From the NCBI RefSeq assembly GCF_017875275.1, contig NZ_JAGGML010000001.1, forward strand, positions 4,609,001 to 4,673,000: a stretch of 64,000 bases of DNA, written 5' to 3'. The notes under the pieces are model-generated. The model saw only the letters and a program-made list of their open reading frames with translations. It ran no database searches and was not told where the DNA came from. The position numbers and the translations under genes were made by a program. The stretch's first letter is position 1; each line of letters starts with the position of its first letter. Source of the DNA: Xanthobacter flavus. Lineage in GTDB: Bacteria; Pseudomonadota; Alphaproteobacteria; Rhizobiales; Xanthobacteraceae. Below are positions 18,319 to 28,012 of the stretch, one piece after another.

Positions 18319-18924
18319 TCACGCCGCCATGTTGATGCCGTCGCAGGCCGTATGGACCTCCTCCGGCGTTCTGCCGCCGAGAGCCGAGTGGGGCCTCGTG
18401 CGGTTGTAGTAGGTGATCCATCGGCCGATCCCGGCCCGCGTCTCGAAGGCGTTGAGGTAGATGCACTCGTATTTCAGCGACCGCCAGAGGCGCTCGATGA
18501 ACACGTTGTCCATCCACCGGCCGCGGCCATCCATGGAGATCCGCACGCCGGTATCCAGCAGCACCTGGGTGAACCGCGGGCTGGTGAACTGGCTGCCTTG
18601 GTCGGTGTTGAAGATGCCCGGCCGCCCGAACCGGGACAAGGCCTCCTCCAGTGCCTCGATGCAGAAGTCGGTCTCCATGGTGTTGGACAGCCGCCAGGAC
18701 AGAACCCTGCGGCTGTGCCAGTCCATGATGGCGACCAGGTACAGGAACCCGCGCCGCATCGGGATGTAGGTGATGTCGGCGCACCAGACCTGGTCAGGCT
18801 CGTCGATCGCCATGTTCCGCAGGAGATTGGGGAAGACGCGGTGCTGCGGATGCCGCACTGTGGTCTTCGGCCGCTGGTAGATGGCGGCCAGCCCCATGCG
18901 GGCCATGAGGCGCCGCACGCGCTT
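18319..18924 (-). pseudogene. IS3-family orfB (type d), 5' end lost at IS256 copy B
   Basis: The C-terminal two-thirds of an OrfB: RVRRLMARMGLAAIYQRPKTT, DQVWCADITYIPMRRGFLYLVAIMDWHSRRVLSWRLS, FNTDQGSQFTS, DNVFIERLWRSLKYECIYL and YYNRTRPHSALGGRTPEEVH. The catalytic D, D and E are all present, but the N-terminus and orfA are cut off at 18925. What lies beyond the IS256 is part of a different element, so the missing half was deleted and not merely displaced. Confidence 0.85.
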
Positions 18925-20242
18925 GGGAGTGTCAGGAATTTCGTGTGGGGGCGGCGGGTTGAAGATCAGGCCGCCATGGCCTTTGAGAAGCGCTCGCCGA
19001 AGATAACGGCGAACTGCGCCTTTGCCATCGCCCATTCACGAGGCGCCATCTTCCACTCCTTTTCGGCGCGGTTCAAGACCAGGAAGAGGAGCTTCAGGGC
19101 AGCATCGTCCGTGGGGAAGTGTCCCCTGGCCCGCACGGCGCGGCGCAGCTTGGCGTTGAGCGCCTCGATGGCGTTCGTGGTGTAGAGGATGCGGCGCACC
19201 TCGGCGGGGAAGGCATAGAACGGCACGACCTCGCTCCAGGCCCGCCGCCAGCTCTGGGCGATGGCCGGATAGCGCCGGCCCCAGGCCGTGTCCTCGAAGG
19301 CCGTGAGCGCCGCCTCGCCGGCGGCCGCATCCACGGCTCGATAGATGTCCTTCAGCGCCGCGGCGACAGCCTTGCGGTCCTTGTACGATACGAAGTCGAG
19401 GCTGTGGCGCAGCAGGTGGACGATGCAGGTCTGGACCACCGCTTCGGGGAACACCGCCCGGATCGCGTCGGGAAAGCCCTTCAGGCCGTCGACGACGGCC
19501 AGCAGCAGGTCCTCGACGCCGCGGTTCCGAAGCTCGTTCATAACGCGCAGCCAGAACTTGGCGCCCTCGTTCTGCTCCAGCCACAGGCCGAGGATCTCCT
19601 TGGCGCCATCGGCGCGCACGCCGAGCGCGATGTGGACCGCCTTGTTGCGGACGATGCCCTCGTCGCGCACCTTGACCCGCAGGGCATCGAAAAACACCAG
19701 GGGATAGACCGGCTCGAGCGGCCGGGCCTGCCACGCGGCGATCTCCTCCAGGACGGCGTCGGTGACGACGCTGACGAGATCAGGCGAGACCTCGATACCA
19801 TAGAGCTCGCGCAGATGCCGACGATCTCCCGGGCGCTCATGCCCCGGGCATACATGGACACGATCTTGTCGTCGAAGCCGGGGAAGCGCCGCTGGTACTT
19901 GGCGATGAGCTGGGGATCGAACGTCGCCTGACGGTCCCGCGGGATCTCCAGCTCGATCCGGCCGGTCTCGGTGGTGACGGTCTTGCGGCCATAGCCGTTG
20001 CGGCTGTTGCCGGCCTCCTCGCCCGCCAGGTGATGGTCCATCTCGGCGTTCAGGGCGCGCTCGGCCAGCGCCTTCTTCAGATCGTCGAGCAGGCCATTGG
20101 TGTCGAAGGCCGTCTTGGGATCGGCACCGGCCAGCAACTGGTCCAGCAGTTCGTCAGGAATACGGGGGGCTTTGCGTCGGGCCATCGGGAACCTCCATAG
20201 GGTCCATCATGACCGCCCCCACACGAAATTCCTGACACTCCC
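18925..20242 (-). mobile_element. IS256-family element, copy B
   Basis: 1,318 bp, with the same ends as copy A (GGGAGTGTCAGG inverted). The flanks are ACGCGCTT on the left and GGCGCGAA on the right: no target duplication. The left flank is an IS3 transposase and the right flank an IS21 helper gene, so the two sides did not belong together before. This points to recombination between IS256 copies or an adjacent deletion after insertion. Confidence 0.93.
18966..20185 (-). pseudogene. IS256-family transposase with frameshift (copy B)
   Basis: The translation matches copy A in both frames, including the single-base loss after REIVG (here near 19818). The frame from 20185 gives the N-terminal 120 or so residues and the frame ending at 18966 gives the catalytic part. 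Confidence 0.88.
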
Positions 20243-20715
20243 GGCGCGAAGCCATCGTCACCGGATACTCGGTCCTGTTCACGCCGGCGACGACGCTGGT
20301 CGCACAACTGGCCAAGGCCCATGGCGAAGGGCGGCTCGAGGAGAAGCTGACCCACTACGCCAAGCCGAAGCTGCTGATCGTCGATGAACTCGGCTATCTG
20401 CCGTTCGAACCCGACGCCGCGCATCTGTTCTTCCAGCTCGTCAGCCGCCGCTATGAGCGCGGCGCCATGCTCGTGACCTCCAACCGGGCCGTCGGAGAAT
20501 GGGGCTCGGTCTTCGGCGATCCCGTCGTCGCGACCGCCATCCTCGATCGGCTGCTCCACCACAGCCACGTCATCACCATCCGCGGAGATAGCTATCGGCT
20601 CCGCGAAAAGCGTCGCAGCGGCCTTTTGCAAAAGGCCGCTGCGACGCCTCAACCCGCAACCGCCTGAAGGGCAATCGGCATGGGGGTCAGTTCTTCATGA
20701 CGAAAAGGGTCAGTT
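20243..20715 (+). pseudogene. IS21-family istB fragment and IS end
   Basis: From 20243 the reading [81 protein letters not shown] continues to a stop at 20667. This is the C-terminal half of the IstB ATPase helper, with Walker B (LLIVDELGYLP) and the sensor region, but the Walker A part is missing. Downstream, GGGTCAGTTC occurs twice (near 20685 and 20708), as in IS21-type terminal repeats. The subgroup differs from the IS21 at 34376-36724. Confidence 0.8.
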
Positions 20716-20733
20716 CCGAATGTCGCTGGACAG

Positions 20734-21123
20734 ATGGCTAGAATAGGACGGAAAACCCTGTTGCGACGACCGATTGAATCCGCCCAATACGAGAGTGTCC
20801 GCTACAGCGAGCGCCTGGCGGAAGCCGGCATCGAGCCCTCCGTCGGCAGCGTGGGTGACAGCTACGACAACGCTCTCGCCGAGACGATCAATGGCCTCTA
20901 CAAGGCCGAGGTCATCCATCGGCGGGGTCCCTGGCGATCCTTCGAGGCCGTCGAGTTCGCGACGCTGGCCTGGTTCGATTGGTTCAACCATCGCCGGCTG
21001 CTGGAGCCCATCGGCAACATCCCGCCGGTCGCAGCCAAGGAACGCTACTACGCCATGCTCGACGAGCAGAAACGGGCGGCGTGATTCACATCAAACAGCC
21101 TCCGGCAGACCCGGGGCGGTTCA
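20734..21123 (+). pseudogene. IS3-family orfB C-terminal fragment (type e) with right end
   Basis: The reading QYESVRYSERLAEAGIEPSVGSVGDSYDNALAETINGLYKAEVIHRRGPWRSFEAVEFATLAWFDWFNHRRLLEPIGNIPPVAAKERYYAML stops at 21084. Only the part around the catalytic Glu (ALAETINGLYKAEVI) remains. CCTCCGGCAGACCCGGGGCGGTTCA (ending 21123) looks like the right terminus of such elements. A much more eroded relative is at 1384-1600. Confidence 0.8.
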
Positions 21124-21357
21124 TAATGGCAAGAGGGCTGTAACCGAAGAAGGAGGAATACAACCTGAACTACACCCTCCGGCGCTGGGCAATCGATCCC
21201 CCCGGCCGATTATGCCGCAACAATCACACTAGAAACCGTGGCCGCCTGAGGTCACAAATCAGCCGGCGGACTCGCTCCTCAACCGGAGGAGAAACGCGGC
21301 ACAGGTCAGCGCTGATTGAATGACGTGGCTGCCTACTACTAGAGGGAGACAAGAGTA
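21124..21357. other. Upstream region of the flippase gene
   Basis: No ORF. A GAGGGAGA ribosome site lies at about 21340-21347, before the flippase ATG. No clear promoter was identified. Since the original upstream DNA is cut by IS remnants, how the flippase gene is transcribed is open. Confidence 0.35.
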
Positions 21358-22806
21358 ATGGCTTTCCTCAGCCAAAATGCATGGGCGGGCCTCTGGTCGG
21401 TAATGCTGCAATGGTCACGTATCGGCTTAAACGCAGCTGTATTCATCGTTCTCTCGCGATGGATCGGTCTATCGGACATCGGTGCGGTTGCTGCTGCGCA
21501 AGCACCTGTGCTCATGTTCCAGTCCGCCTTCGTTGCAGCTGTGCCGGAGTCGGTTGTGCAGGAAAGGGAGCCGAGCGAGATCAAGCTCGCGTCATATTTC
21601 TGGATGTCTGTGATCGTAGGCTTAGCCAGTTCAATCTTGCTGCTATGCCTCGGTCCGACCTTCACACGATTGGTTGGAGAGCCAGAAGTGCTGCCGTTTT
21701 TCCAAGCCCTCTCGGCCGGCCCTCTGATTTTATCCATTGCGTGCGTTCACGAGGGCTTGCTCAGGAAATCTTTGAATATGCGATTCCTGGCGGTTCGGAC
21801 CACGATCGCCTCCTCTATCGCCGGAACCGCGTCCATCATTCTAGCCCTTCGTGGTTTTGAAGGTTGGGCGATGGTCGCTTTTATACTGGTAAATTCGATC
21901 ACGTCCACAACTCTCACACTGGTTAGTCATCCCTGGCGCCCAGCTTTCGTTATCGATTTGAATTTTCTCAAAGGAATTGGTCCAAAGCTCGGTGCCATAG
22001 TCGGGCGATATTGGCTTTCATCGATCACTACGCCTCTCATTCAATTGGTAGCGACAGCACAACTTGGTTTGGCAACAGGTGGAACCCTGCAGTTGGCCTT
22101 CCGCCTTCAAACGTTGTTGTCCGCTTTGGTGGTAGCACCGCTCCGCTTCATAGCGCTCCCGCTATTCGCCCGAGTGCAGGGTAATTCTGAGGCATTGCGA
22201 CGAGGAATCGTGCGCGCCATCTCAGCCGGAAGCTGCATCGCCTCACCTGTTTACGTTGGAATGCTAGCAGTTGCGCCCGACTTGCTTCCTCTCCTTCTTG
22301 GCCAGTCGAATGGCGGGCCAACCGTCGAATTGTTCCGGTTGATCTCGGTATATGGTCCTTTTGAAATCCCGGTTTCGATAGTAAATCAGGCCCTCGTCGC
22401 CGGAGGGATGGCGACTGTTGTTTTTAGACGCACGATCGCAATATATTTTCTCGTTATAATACCATGTGTTGTAGCTGCATTTCATTCGGCATTTCTAGTT
22501 TGTATTGTATATTCAGTTGGAGCTAGTTTTTTTGGCTTGACACTATCCGCCTGGTTGGCGCGGAAATATTATTCCGTCAATTCTGTTGAATTTTTGGTCG
22601 CATTTGCGCGCCCTCTCGTCGCTGCGCTTTTTATGTGGCTGGGGATTGAAGCAATGCATTCCGTCCTGTCGTCCCTTCCGGCCAGTGAGCGAATTGTCAT
22701 CCTTATCGCCTTTGGGGGCATGTCTTATCCGGTACTTCTCTTTTTAATTGCAAGGCCACAGATGATGGCTCTTTGGTCTCTTCTTACGGGCAGAAAAGCT
22801 GAATGA
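21358..22806 (+). CDS. Wzx-type lipopolysaccharide/EPS flippase
   Basis: 482 residues with about 12-14 membrane helices, of the MOP superfamily (polysaccharide_synt/WzxC-like). It moves undecaprenyl-linked repeat units across the inner membrane to the polymerase. Characteristic parts are the N-terminal WAGLWSVMLQWSRIGLNAAVFIVLSRWIGLSDIGAVAAAQA, LLRKSLNMRFLAVRTTIASSIAGT, and GTLQLAFRLQTLLSALVVAPLRFIALPLFARVQGN. Length is normal and no damage is seen. It stands alone between IS remnants, with inverted IS256 copies on both sides, and has presumably been separated from the operon at 2192-9374. Confidence 0.88.
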   Translation: MAFLSQNAWAGLWSVMLQWSRIGLNAAVFIVLSRWIGLSDIGAVAAAQAPVLMFQSAFVAAVPESVVQEREPSEIKLASYFWMSVIVGLASSILLLCLGPTFTRLVGEPEVLPFFQALSAGPLILSIACVHEGLLRKSLNMRFLAVRTTIASSIAGTASIILALRGFEGWAMVAFILVNSITSTTLTLVSHPWRPAFVIDLNFLKGIGPKLGAIVGRYWLSSITTPLIQLVATAQLGLATGGTLQLAFRLQTLLSALVVAPLRFIALPLFARVQGNSEALRRGIVRAISAGSCIASPVYVGMLAVAPDLLPLLLGQSNGGPTVELFRLISVYGPFEIPVSIVNQALVAGGMATVVFRRTIAIYFLVIIPCVVAAFHSAFLVCIVYSVGASFFGLTLSAWLARKYYSVNSVEFLVAFARPLVAALFMWLGIEAMHSVLSSLPASERIVILIAFGGMSYPVLLFLIARPQMMALWSLLTGRKAE

Positions 22807-22925
22807 CGGTGTTTAGGTGTGTTTCGGCATGGAAGATTGACCCCGTTGTGAGGGGGATCGGCGTGTAATTTTGCCCCCCCTCTTGGCTCATGGTCCGTCG
22901 TTTTGTTGCGACGGGCGGGCTGGGG

Positions 22926-23140
22926 ATGAAGGGCGTGGATACGATTGCGCGGATCCGGCGCGAGCATTTCGTGCGCGGCAAGTCCATCAAGGAGATCGTG
23001 CGGGAGCTGTCCTGATCAACGGCACCACGGTGTCGGTGCGCGTCGCCCATGTGCGGGCTGTGCCATTCGCGGATGCTGTTCGTGCGGGCCTATCCGCGCG
23101 AGACGCAGGAGATGGTGTTCGACGCCCACGCAGGCCAGCG
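22926..23140 (+). pseudogene. IS21-family istA fragments
   Basis: ATG 22926 reads MKGVDTIARIRREHFVRGKSIKEIVRELS, the DNA-binding N-terminus of an IstA transposase, and stops at 23013-23015. After an internal deletion, MLFVRAYPRETQEMVFDAHA (about 23070-23130) is a second IstA piece from the catalytic core. IS256 copy C follows directly. GATTGACCCC near 22833 may belong to the left end, as ATTGACCCCC recurs near 25082 beyond the istB piece. The catalytic domain is mostly lost. Confidence 0.75.
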
Positions 23141-24458
23141 GGGAGTGTCAGGAATTTCGTGTGGGGGCGGTCATGATGGACCCTATGGAGGTTCCCGATG
23201 GCCCGACGCAAAGCCCCCCGTATTCCTGACGAACTGCTGGACCAGTTGCTGGCCGGTGCCGATCCCAAGACGGCCTTCGACACCAATGGCCTGCTCGACG
23301 ATCTGAAGAAGGCGCTGGCCGAGCGCGCCCTGAACGCCGAGATGGACCATCACCTGGCGGGCGAGGAGGCCGGCAACAGCCGCAACGGCTATGGCCGCAA
23401 GACCGTCACCACCGAGACCGGCCGGATCGAGCTGGAGATCCCGCGGGACCGTCAGGCGACGTTCGATCCCCAGCTCATCGCCAAGTACCAGCGGCGCTTC
23501 CCCGGCTTCGACGACAAGATCGTGTCCATGTATGCCCGGGGCATGAGCGCCCGGGAGATCGTCGGCATCTGCGCGAGCTCTATGGTATCGAGGTCTCGCC
23601 TGATCTCGTCAGCGTCGTCACCGACGCCGTCCTGGAGGAGATCGCCGCGTGGCAGGCCCGGCCGCTCGAGCCGGTCTATCCCCTGGTGTTTTTCGATGCC
23701 CTGCGGGTCAAGGTGCGCGACGAGGGCATCGTCCGCAACAAGGCGGTCCACATCGCGCTCGGCGTGCGCGCCGATGGCGCCAAGGAGATCCTCGGCCTGT
23801 GGCTGGAGCAGAACGAGGGCGCCAAGTTCTGGCTGCGCGTTATGAACGAGCTTCGGAACCGCGGCGTCGAGGACCTGCTGCTGGCCGTCGTCGACGGCCT
23901 GAAGGGCTTTCCCGACGCGATCCGGGCGGTGTTCCCCGAAGCGGTGGTCCAGACCTGCATCGTCCACCTGCTGCGCCACAGCCTCGACTTCGTATCGTAC
24001 AAGGACCGCAAGGCTGTCGCCGCGGCGCTGAAGGACATCTATCGAGCCGTGGATGCGGCCGCCGGCGAGGCGGCGCTCACGGCCTTCGAGGACACGGCCT
24101 GGGGCCGGCGCTATCCGGCCATCGCCCAGAGCTGGCGGCGGGCCTGGAGCGAGGTCGTGCCGTTCTATGCCTTCCCCGCCGAGGTGCGCCGCATCCTCTA
24201 CACCACGAACGCCATCGAGGCGCTCAACGCCAAGCTGCGCCGCGCCGTGCGGGCCAGGGGACACTTCCCCACGGACGATGCTGCCCTGAAGCTCCTCTTC
24301 CTGGTCTTGAACCGCGCCGAAAAGGAGTGGAAGATGGCGCCTCGTGAATGGGCGATGGCAAAGGCGCAGTTCGCCGTTATCTTCGGCGAGCGCTTCTCAA
24401 AGGCCATGGCGGCCTGATCTTCAACCCGCCGCCCCCACACGAAATTCCTGACACTCCC
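23141..24458 (+). mobile_element. IS256-family element, copy C
   Basis: 1,318 bp, in the opposite orientation to copies A and B. It has no target duplication (flanks GGCCAGCG and TAAGGAGG). Its right end abuts a 53-bp piece of another IS256. It lies inside a broken IS21 (istA fragments to the left, istB to the right). With copy B it forms a pair of 1.3-kb inverted repeats around the flippase gene. Confidence 0.93.
23198..24417 (+). pseudogene. IS256-family transposase with frameshift (copy C)
   Basis: The same two-frame structure as copies A and B. The ATG at 23198 has GGAGG upstream (23187-23191). The N-terminal frame is lost after REIVG near 23565, and the catalytic frame continues to the stop at 24417. 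Confidence 0.88.
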
Positions 24459-24511
24459 TAAGGAGGTTCCCGATGGCCCGACGCAAAGCCCCCCGTATTC
24501 CTGACACTCCC
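24459..24511 (+). repeat. 53-bp deletion scar of a further IS256 copy
   Basis: Right after copy C the sequence AAGGAGGTTCCCGATGGCCC and on to GTATTCCTGAC matches the start of the IS256 transposase gene. It then jumps to ACTCCC, the IS terminus. ATTCCTGAC occurs both in the gene start and in the terminal repeat, and CCCTA is shared at the other junction. A second IS256 was therefore reduced to this scar by recombination between short repeats. Confidence 0.75.
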
Positions 24512-25070
24512 CTTCCAAGCTGCCCCTGGCCAAGGACATCGACGACTTCGTGTTCGACGACACCCCCATCAACGAGACCCTGGTGCGCGACCTCGCCGGC
24601 GGCAACTTCCTCGCCCACCAGCGCAACGTGGTGCTGATCGGGGGCACCGGAACCGGCAAGACCCATTTGGCCATCGCCATTGCCCGGGCCTGCATCCGCT
24701 CGGGTGCCCGCGGCCGCTTCTTTAACGTCGTCGACCTCGTCAACAAGCTGGAGGCCGAGGCCCGATCCGGCCGCCAGGGTCCGCAAAGAACGCAATATTG
24801 GCCGATTATCTCTCCCGCAAGGACTTCATCGTCCTCGACGAGCTCGGCTACCTGCCCTTCGCCCAGTCCGGCGGCCAGCTCCTGTTCCACCTCGTCAGCC
24901 GGCTCTACGAACAGACCTCGGTCATCGTCACCACGAACCTCTCCTTCGGCGAGTGGCCGAGCGTCTTCAACGACCCCAAGATGACCACGGCGCTCCTCGA
25001 TCGCCTCACCCACCACTGCGACATCGTCGAGACCGAAAACGAGAGCTGGCGCTTCAAGAACCGCGCCTGA
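24512..25070 (+). pseudogene. IS21-family istB, truncated and frameshifted
   Basis: It starts within the gene ([89 protein letters not shown]). Walker A GGTGTGKTH is intact and about 40 N-terminal residues are missing. Near 24775-24797 a small insertion shifts the frame, after which [78 protein letters not shown] runs to the stop at 25070. With the istA pieces at 22926-23140 it probably once formed one IS21 that was split by IS256. Confidence 0.85.
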
Positions 25071-25272
25071 CCTCCGCCACCATTGACCCCCGACAGGGGC
25101 AACATTCGGCGCCGATAGGGAGTCAGGTTTCCACGCCCATTGACACTCCTGCCCTGAGAGCGCCACTGAGTCGCTCGCAGACATCATATGATGCCGGCCA
25201 GAGGGAGCATCGACACCGCAAGTTCAACGGCGCTTCAAAGGATCTACGAGAGCGGGCCATCCTTCAGGGCTC

Positions 25273-26046
25273 TCAGCGCTCCACAAATGCCTTTTCGATC
25301 ACATATTGGCCGGGAGCTGACTGGCTGCCCTCGCTGAAGCCGCGCAACTCCAGAATCTCCACCACGTCTTTCAGCATCTGCGGGCTTCCGCAGAGCATCA
25401 GGCGGTCTTCCTCCGGCGAGATCACCGGCAGGCCGAGGTCGGTGAAGAGCTTGCCCGAGGTGATGAGATCGGAGATGCGGCCCTGGTTGCGGAAGGGCTC
25501 GCGCGTCACGGTCGGGTAATAGACGAGCTTTTCCCGCACTTCCTCGCCGAGGATCTCGTCGTCAGGCAGAGTCTTGGTCAGGTACTCGTCATATGCGAGC
25601 TCGGCCACGGTGCGGGTGCCGTGGATGAGGATGACCTTTTCGAAGCGGTCGTAGGCGTCAGGGTCCTTCACCACCGAGAGGAAGGGCGCGAGGCCCGTAC
25701 CGGTGGACAGGAGGTAGAGGCGCTTGCCGGGCAGCAAGCTATCCTGCACCAGCGTGCCGGTGGGCTTGCGGCCGACGAGGATCTTGTCGCCTACCTTGAG
25801 GTGCTGGAGGCGCGAGGTGAGCGGGCCGTTCTGCACCTTGATGGAGAAGAACTGCAGCTCTTCCTCGTAGTTTGCGCTCGCCATGGAATAGGCGCGCAGC
25901 AACGGCTTGCCGTCCACAAGCAAGCCGATCATCGTGAACTGGCCGTTGAGGAAGCGCAGGCCGGGATCGCGGGTGCAGGTGAAGGAGAAGAGGTTGTCGG
26001 TCCAGTGGTGGACGCTGGTGACGGTCTCTTCGTTGAAATTGCTCAT
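25273..26046 (-). CDS. fpr: Ferredoxin/flavodoxin-NADP+ reductase
   Basis: 257 residues from ATG 26046 (MSNFNEETVTSVHHWTDNLFSF). The longer frame to 26109 adds residues not typical of the family. FAD-binding RAYSMAS is at residues 51-57, NADP-binding GTGLAPFLS at about 116-124, and the family C-terminus EKAFVER closes the protein. It exchanges electrons between NADPH and ferredoxin or flavodoxin in the cytoplasm, feeding biosynthesis and oxidative-stress defence. It is separated from the rfb operon by about 150 bases and from the broken IS21 by about 200, and has no evident link to the polysaccharide genes. Confidence 0.92.
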   Translation of the reverse strand: MSNFNEETVTSVHHWTDNLFSFTCTRDPGLRFLNGQFTMIGLLVDGKPLLRAYSMASANYEEELQFFSIKVQNGPLTSRLQHLKVGDKILVGRKPTGTLVQDSLLPGKRLYLLSTGTGLAPFLSVVKDPDAYDRFEKVILIHGTRTVAELAYDEYLTKTLPDDEILGEEVREKLVYYPTVTREPFRNQGRISDLITSGKLFTDLGLPVISPEEDRLMLCGSPQMLKDVVEILELRGFSEGSQSAPGQYVIEKAFVER

Positions 26047-26195
26047 CTCGAAAGTCCGGTCTCGACAAGGTGCGGCGCGCCGGAATGGCGAAAATCCCGC
26101 AATGCTCAAGGGAAGACGGCCGTCACCCTACAGGATGCGGCCGCGCTTCAAAAGTGCGGCGGGAGTCCGCAGTTGCCCCTCGGACCGAGCCCTGT

Positions 26196-27068
26196 TCAGG
26201 CGGTTCCGGCCGCAACGCGCGCCAGATACTGGCCGTAGCTGGACTTGGCGAGGTCGTGTGCCCGCGCTTCGAGGCCCGCCCGGTCGATGAAGCCGGCGCG
26301 ATAGGCCACTTCCTCGGGCGAGGAAATCCGCAGGCCCTGCCGCTTCTCCAGGATCTGCACGAACTGCGCGGCCTCGACGAGGGAATCCGGCGTGCCGGTG
26401 TCGAGCCAGGCGAAGCCCCGGCCCATCATGGCGACGTGCAGCGCGCCGAGCTCCAGATAGGCCTTGTTGACGTCGGTGATCTCGATTTCGCCGCGGGGGG
26501 AGGGGGCGAGGTCGGCGGCGATGTCCACCACCCGGTTGTCGTAGAAATAGAGACCCGTCACCGCGAGGTTGGATTTCGGCGCCTTCGGCTTCTCCTCCAG
26601 CGAGAGGACCTTTCCGGATGCATCCATCTCCACCACGCCGTAGCGCTCGGGGTCGTGGACCGGATAGCCGAACACCGTCGCCCCCGTCTCCTGCCGCGCC
26701 GCGCCGGCCAGCAACTCGGGCAGGCCGTGGCCGAAGAAGAGGTTGTCGCCCAGCACCAGCGCCACGCGGTCGTTGCCCACGAACTCGCGGCCGACGATGA
26801 AGGCGTCGGCGAGCCCGCGCGGATGCTCCTGCACCGCATAGGTGAGGTTGATGCCGAACTGGCTGCCGTCCTTCAGCAGCGCCTGGAACAGCGCGGAATC
26901 GTGCGGCGTGGTGATGATCAGGATGTCCCGGATGCCCGCCATCATCAGCGTGCACAACGGATAATAGATCATCGGTTTGTCGTAGACCGGCAGTAGCTGC
27001 TTGGAGACGACCAGCGTGATGGGGTGAAGCCGGGTGCCGGAGCCGCCGGCCAGAATGATACCCTTCAC
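26196..27068 (-). CDS. rfbA: Glucose-1-phosphate thymidylyltransferase
   Basis: 290 residues, GTG start at 27068 overlapping the rfbD stop (GTGA). It makes dTDP-glucose from dTTP and glucose-1-phosphate, the first step of dTDP-L-rhamnose synthesis. The nucleotide-binding signature [28 protein letters not shown] is at residues 6-33, the sugar-binding [21 protein letters not shown] is complete, and the family C-terminus ([10 protein letters not shown]) is present. It is last in the operon ugd-rfbC-rfbB-rfbD-rfbA. Confidence 0.95.
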   Translation of the reverse strand: MKGIILAGGSGTRLHPITLVVSKQLLPVYDKPMIYYPLCTLMMAGIRDILIITTPHDSALFQALLKDGSQFGINLTYAVQEHPRGLADAFIVGREFVGNDRVALVLGDNLFFGHGLPELLAGAARQETGATVFGYPVHDPERYGVVEMDASGKVLSLEEKPKAPKSNLAVTGLYFYDNRVVDIAADLAPSPRGEIEITDVNKAYLELGALHVAMMGRGFAWLDTGTPDSLVEAAQFVQILEKRQGLRISSPEEVAYRAGFIDRAGLEARAHDLAKSSYGQYLARVAAGTA

Positions 27069-28012
27069 GATGCTTCCTCGGATTGCGGCGCGGGCGTTGC
27101 CGGCGCGGAATGTGCGGGCGCCTCCGGCTGGGGCACTTTGGCCAGCAGCGTGTCCACCACCTCGCGGGTGCGCTGCTCCCACGGGGCGGCGCGCACGCCG
27201 AAGGCGCGTTCGAACAGGTCGCTGGCCAGCTCGGAATTCTTCGGCCGGCTGGCGGGGGTCGGATAGTCGGCCGTGGTGATGGGCGTCACCTGCGGCTTGC
27301 GGCCGGTGTGGGGCTCCGCCGCTGCGACGATGGCGCTGGCGAAGTCGTGCCAGGTGGTCACGCCGCGCCCGGCGAAATGGTAGGTGCCCCAGCGGGCATC
27401 GCCGCTCGCGGCCGCGAGAGCCGCGGCCAGCACCGCCTCGGCGAGGTCGCGCGTGGCCGTGGGGCAGCCGTGCTGGTCGGCAACCACGCGCAGCTGGTCG
27501 CGCTCGCCCGCGAGGCGCAGCATGGTCTTCAGGAAGTTGTTCCCGTGGACGCCGTAGACCCACGAGGTGCGCACGATCACGTGGCGATCATAGGCCGCGC
27601 GCAGCGCCGCCTCGCCTGCCGCCTTGGTGCGGCCGTAGACGCCGAGCGGCGCCACGGGGTCCGCCTCCACATAAGCGCCGCGCTTGGTGCCGTCGAACAC
27701 ATAGTCCGTGGAGACATGCACCAGCGGCGTGCGGTAGCGGGCGCAGCGTTCGGCGATGAGGCCGGGCGCGAAGGCATTGATGCGGGCCGCGAGGTCCGGC
27801 TCGCTCTCGGCCTTGTCCACGGCGGTGTAGGCGGCAGCGTTGATGAGCGCATCCGGCCGCGCGGCCTCGAGCGCGCGCGCGACGGCGACCGGATCGGAAA
27901 TATCGAGTTCGGCATGGCCGAGGGCAGTGAGTTCGATGCCGCGCTCGGCGGCCAGCGCCACGGTTTCGCGTCCGAGCTGCCCACCGGCTCCGAACAGAAG
28001 AATGCGCGTCAA
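27065..28012 (-). CDS. rfbD: dTDP-4-dehydrorhamnose reductase
   Basis: 315 residues from TTG 28012, which overlaps the rfbB stop by four bases (TTGA). The upstream in-frame extension to 28102 lies inside rfbB and is unlikely. The Rossmann motif GAGGQLGRE is at residues 8-16. Family blocks [53 protein letters not shown] and [15 protein letters not shown] (YxxxK site) are all present. It reduces dTDP-4-dehydro-L-rhamnose to dTDP-L-rhamnose. The C-terminal tail ([22 protein letters not shown]) is an unusual Ala/Pro-rich extension. Confidence 0.95.
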   Translation of the reverse strand: MTRILLFGAGGQLGRETVALAAERGIELTALGHAELDISDPVAVARALEAARPDALINAAAYTAVDKAESEPDLAARINAFAPGLIAERCARYRTPLVHVSTDYVFDGTKRGAYVEADPVAPLGVYGRTKAAGEAALRAAYDRHVIVRTSWVYGVHGNNFLKTMLRLAGERDQLRVVADQHGCPTATRDLAEAVLAAALAAASGDARWGTYHFAGRGVTTWHDFASAIVAAAEPHTGRKPQVTPITTADYPTPASRPKNSELASDLFERAFGVRAAPWEQRTREVVDTLLAKVPQPEAPAHSAPATPAPQSEEAS

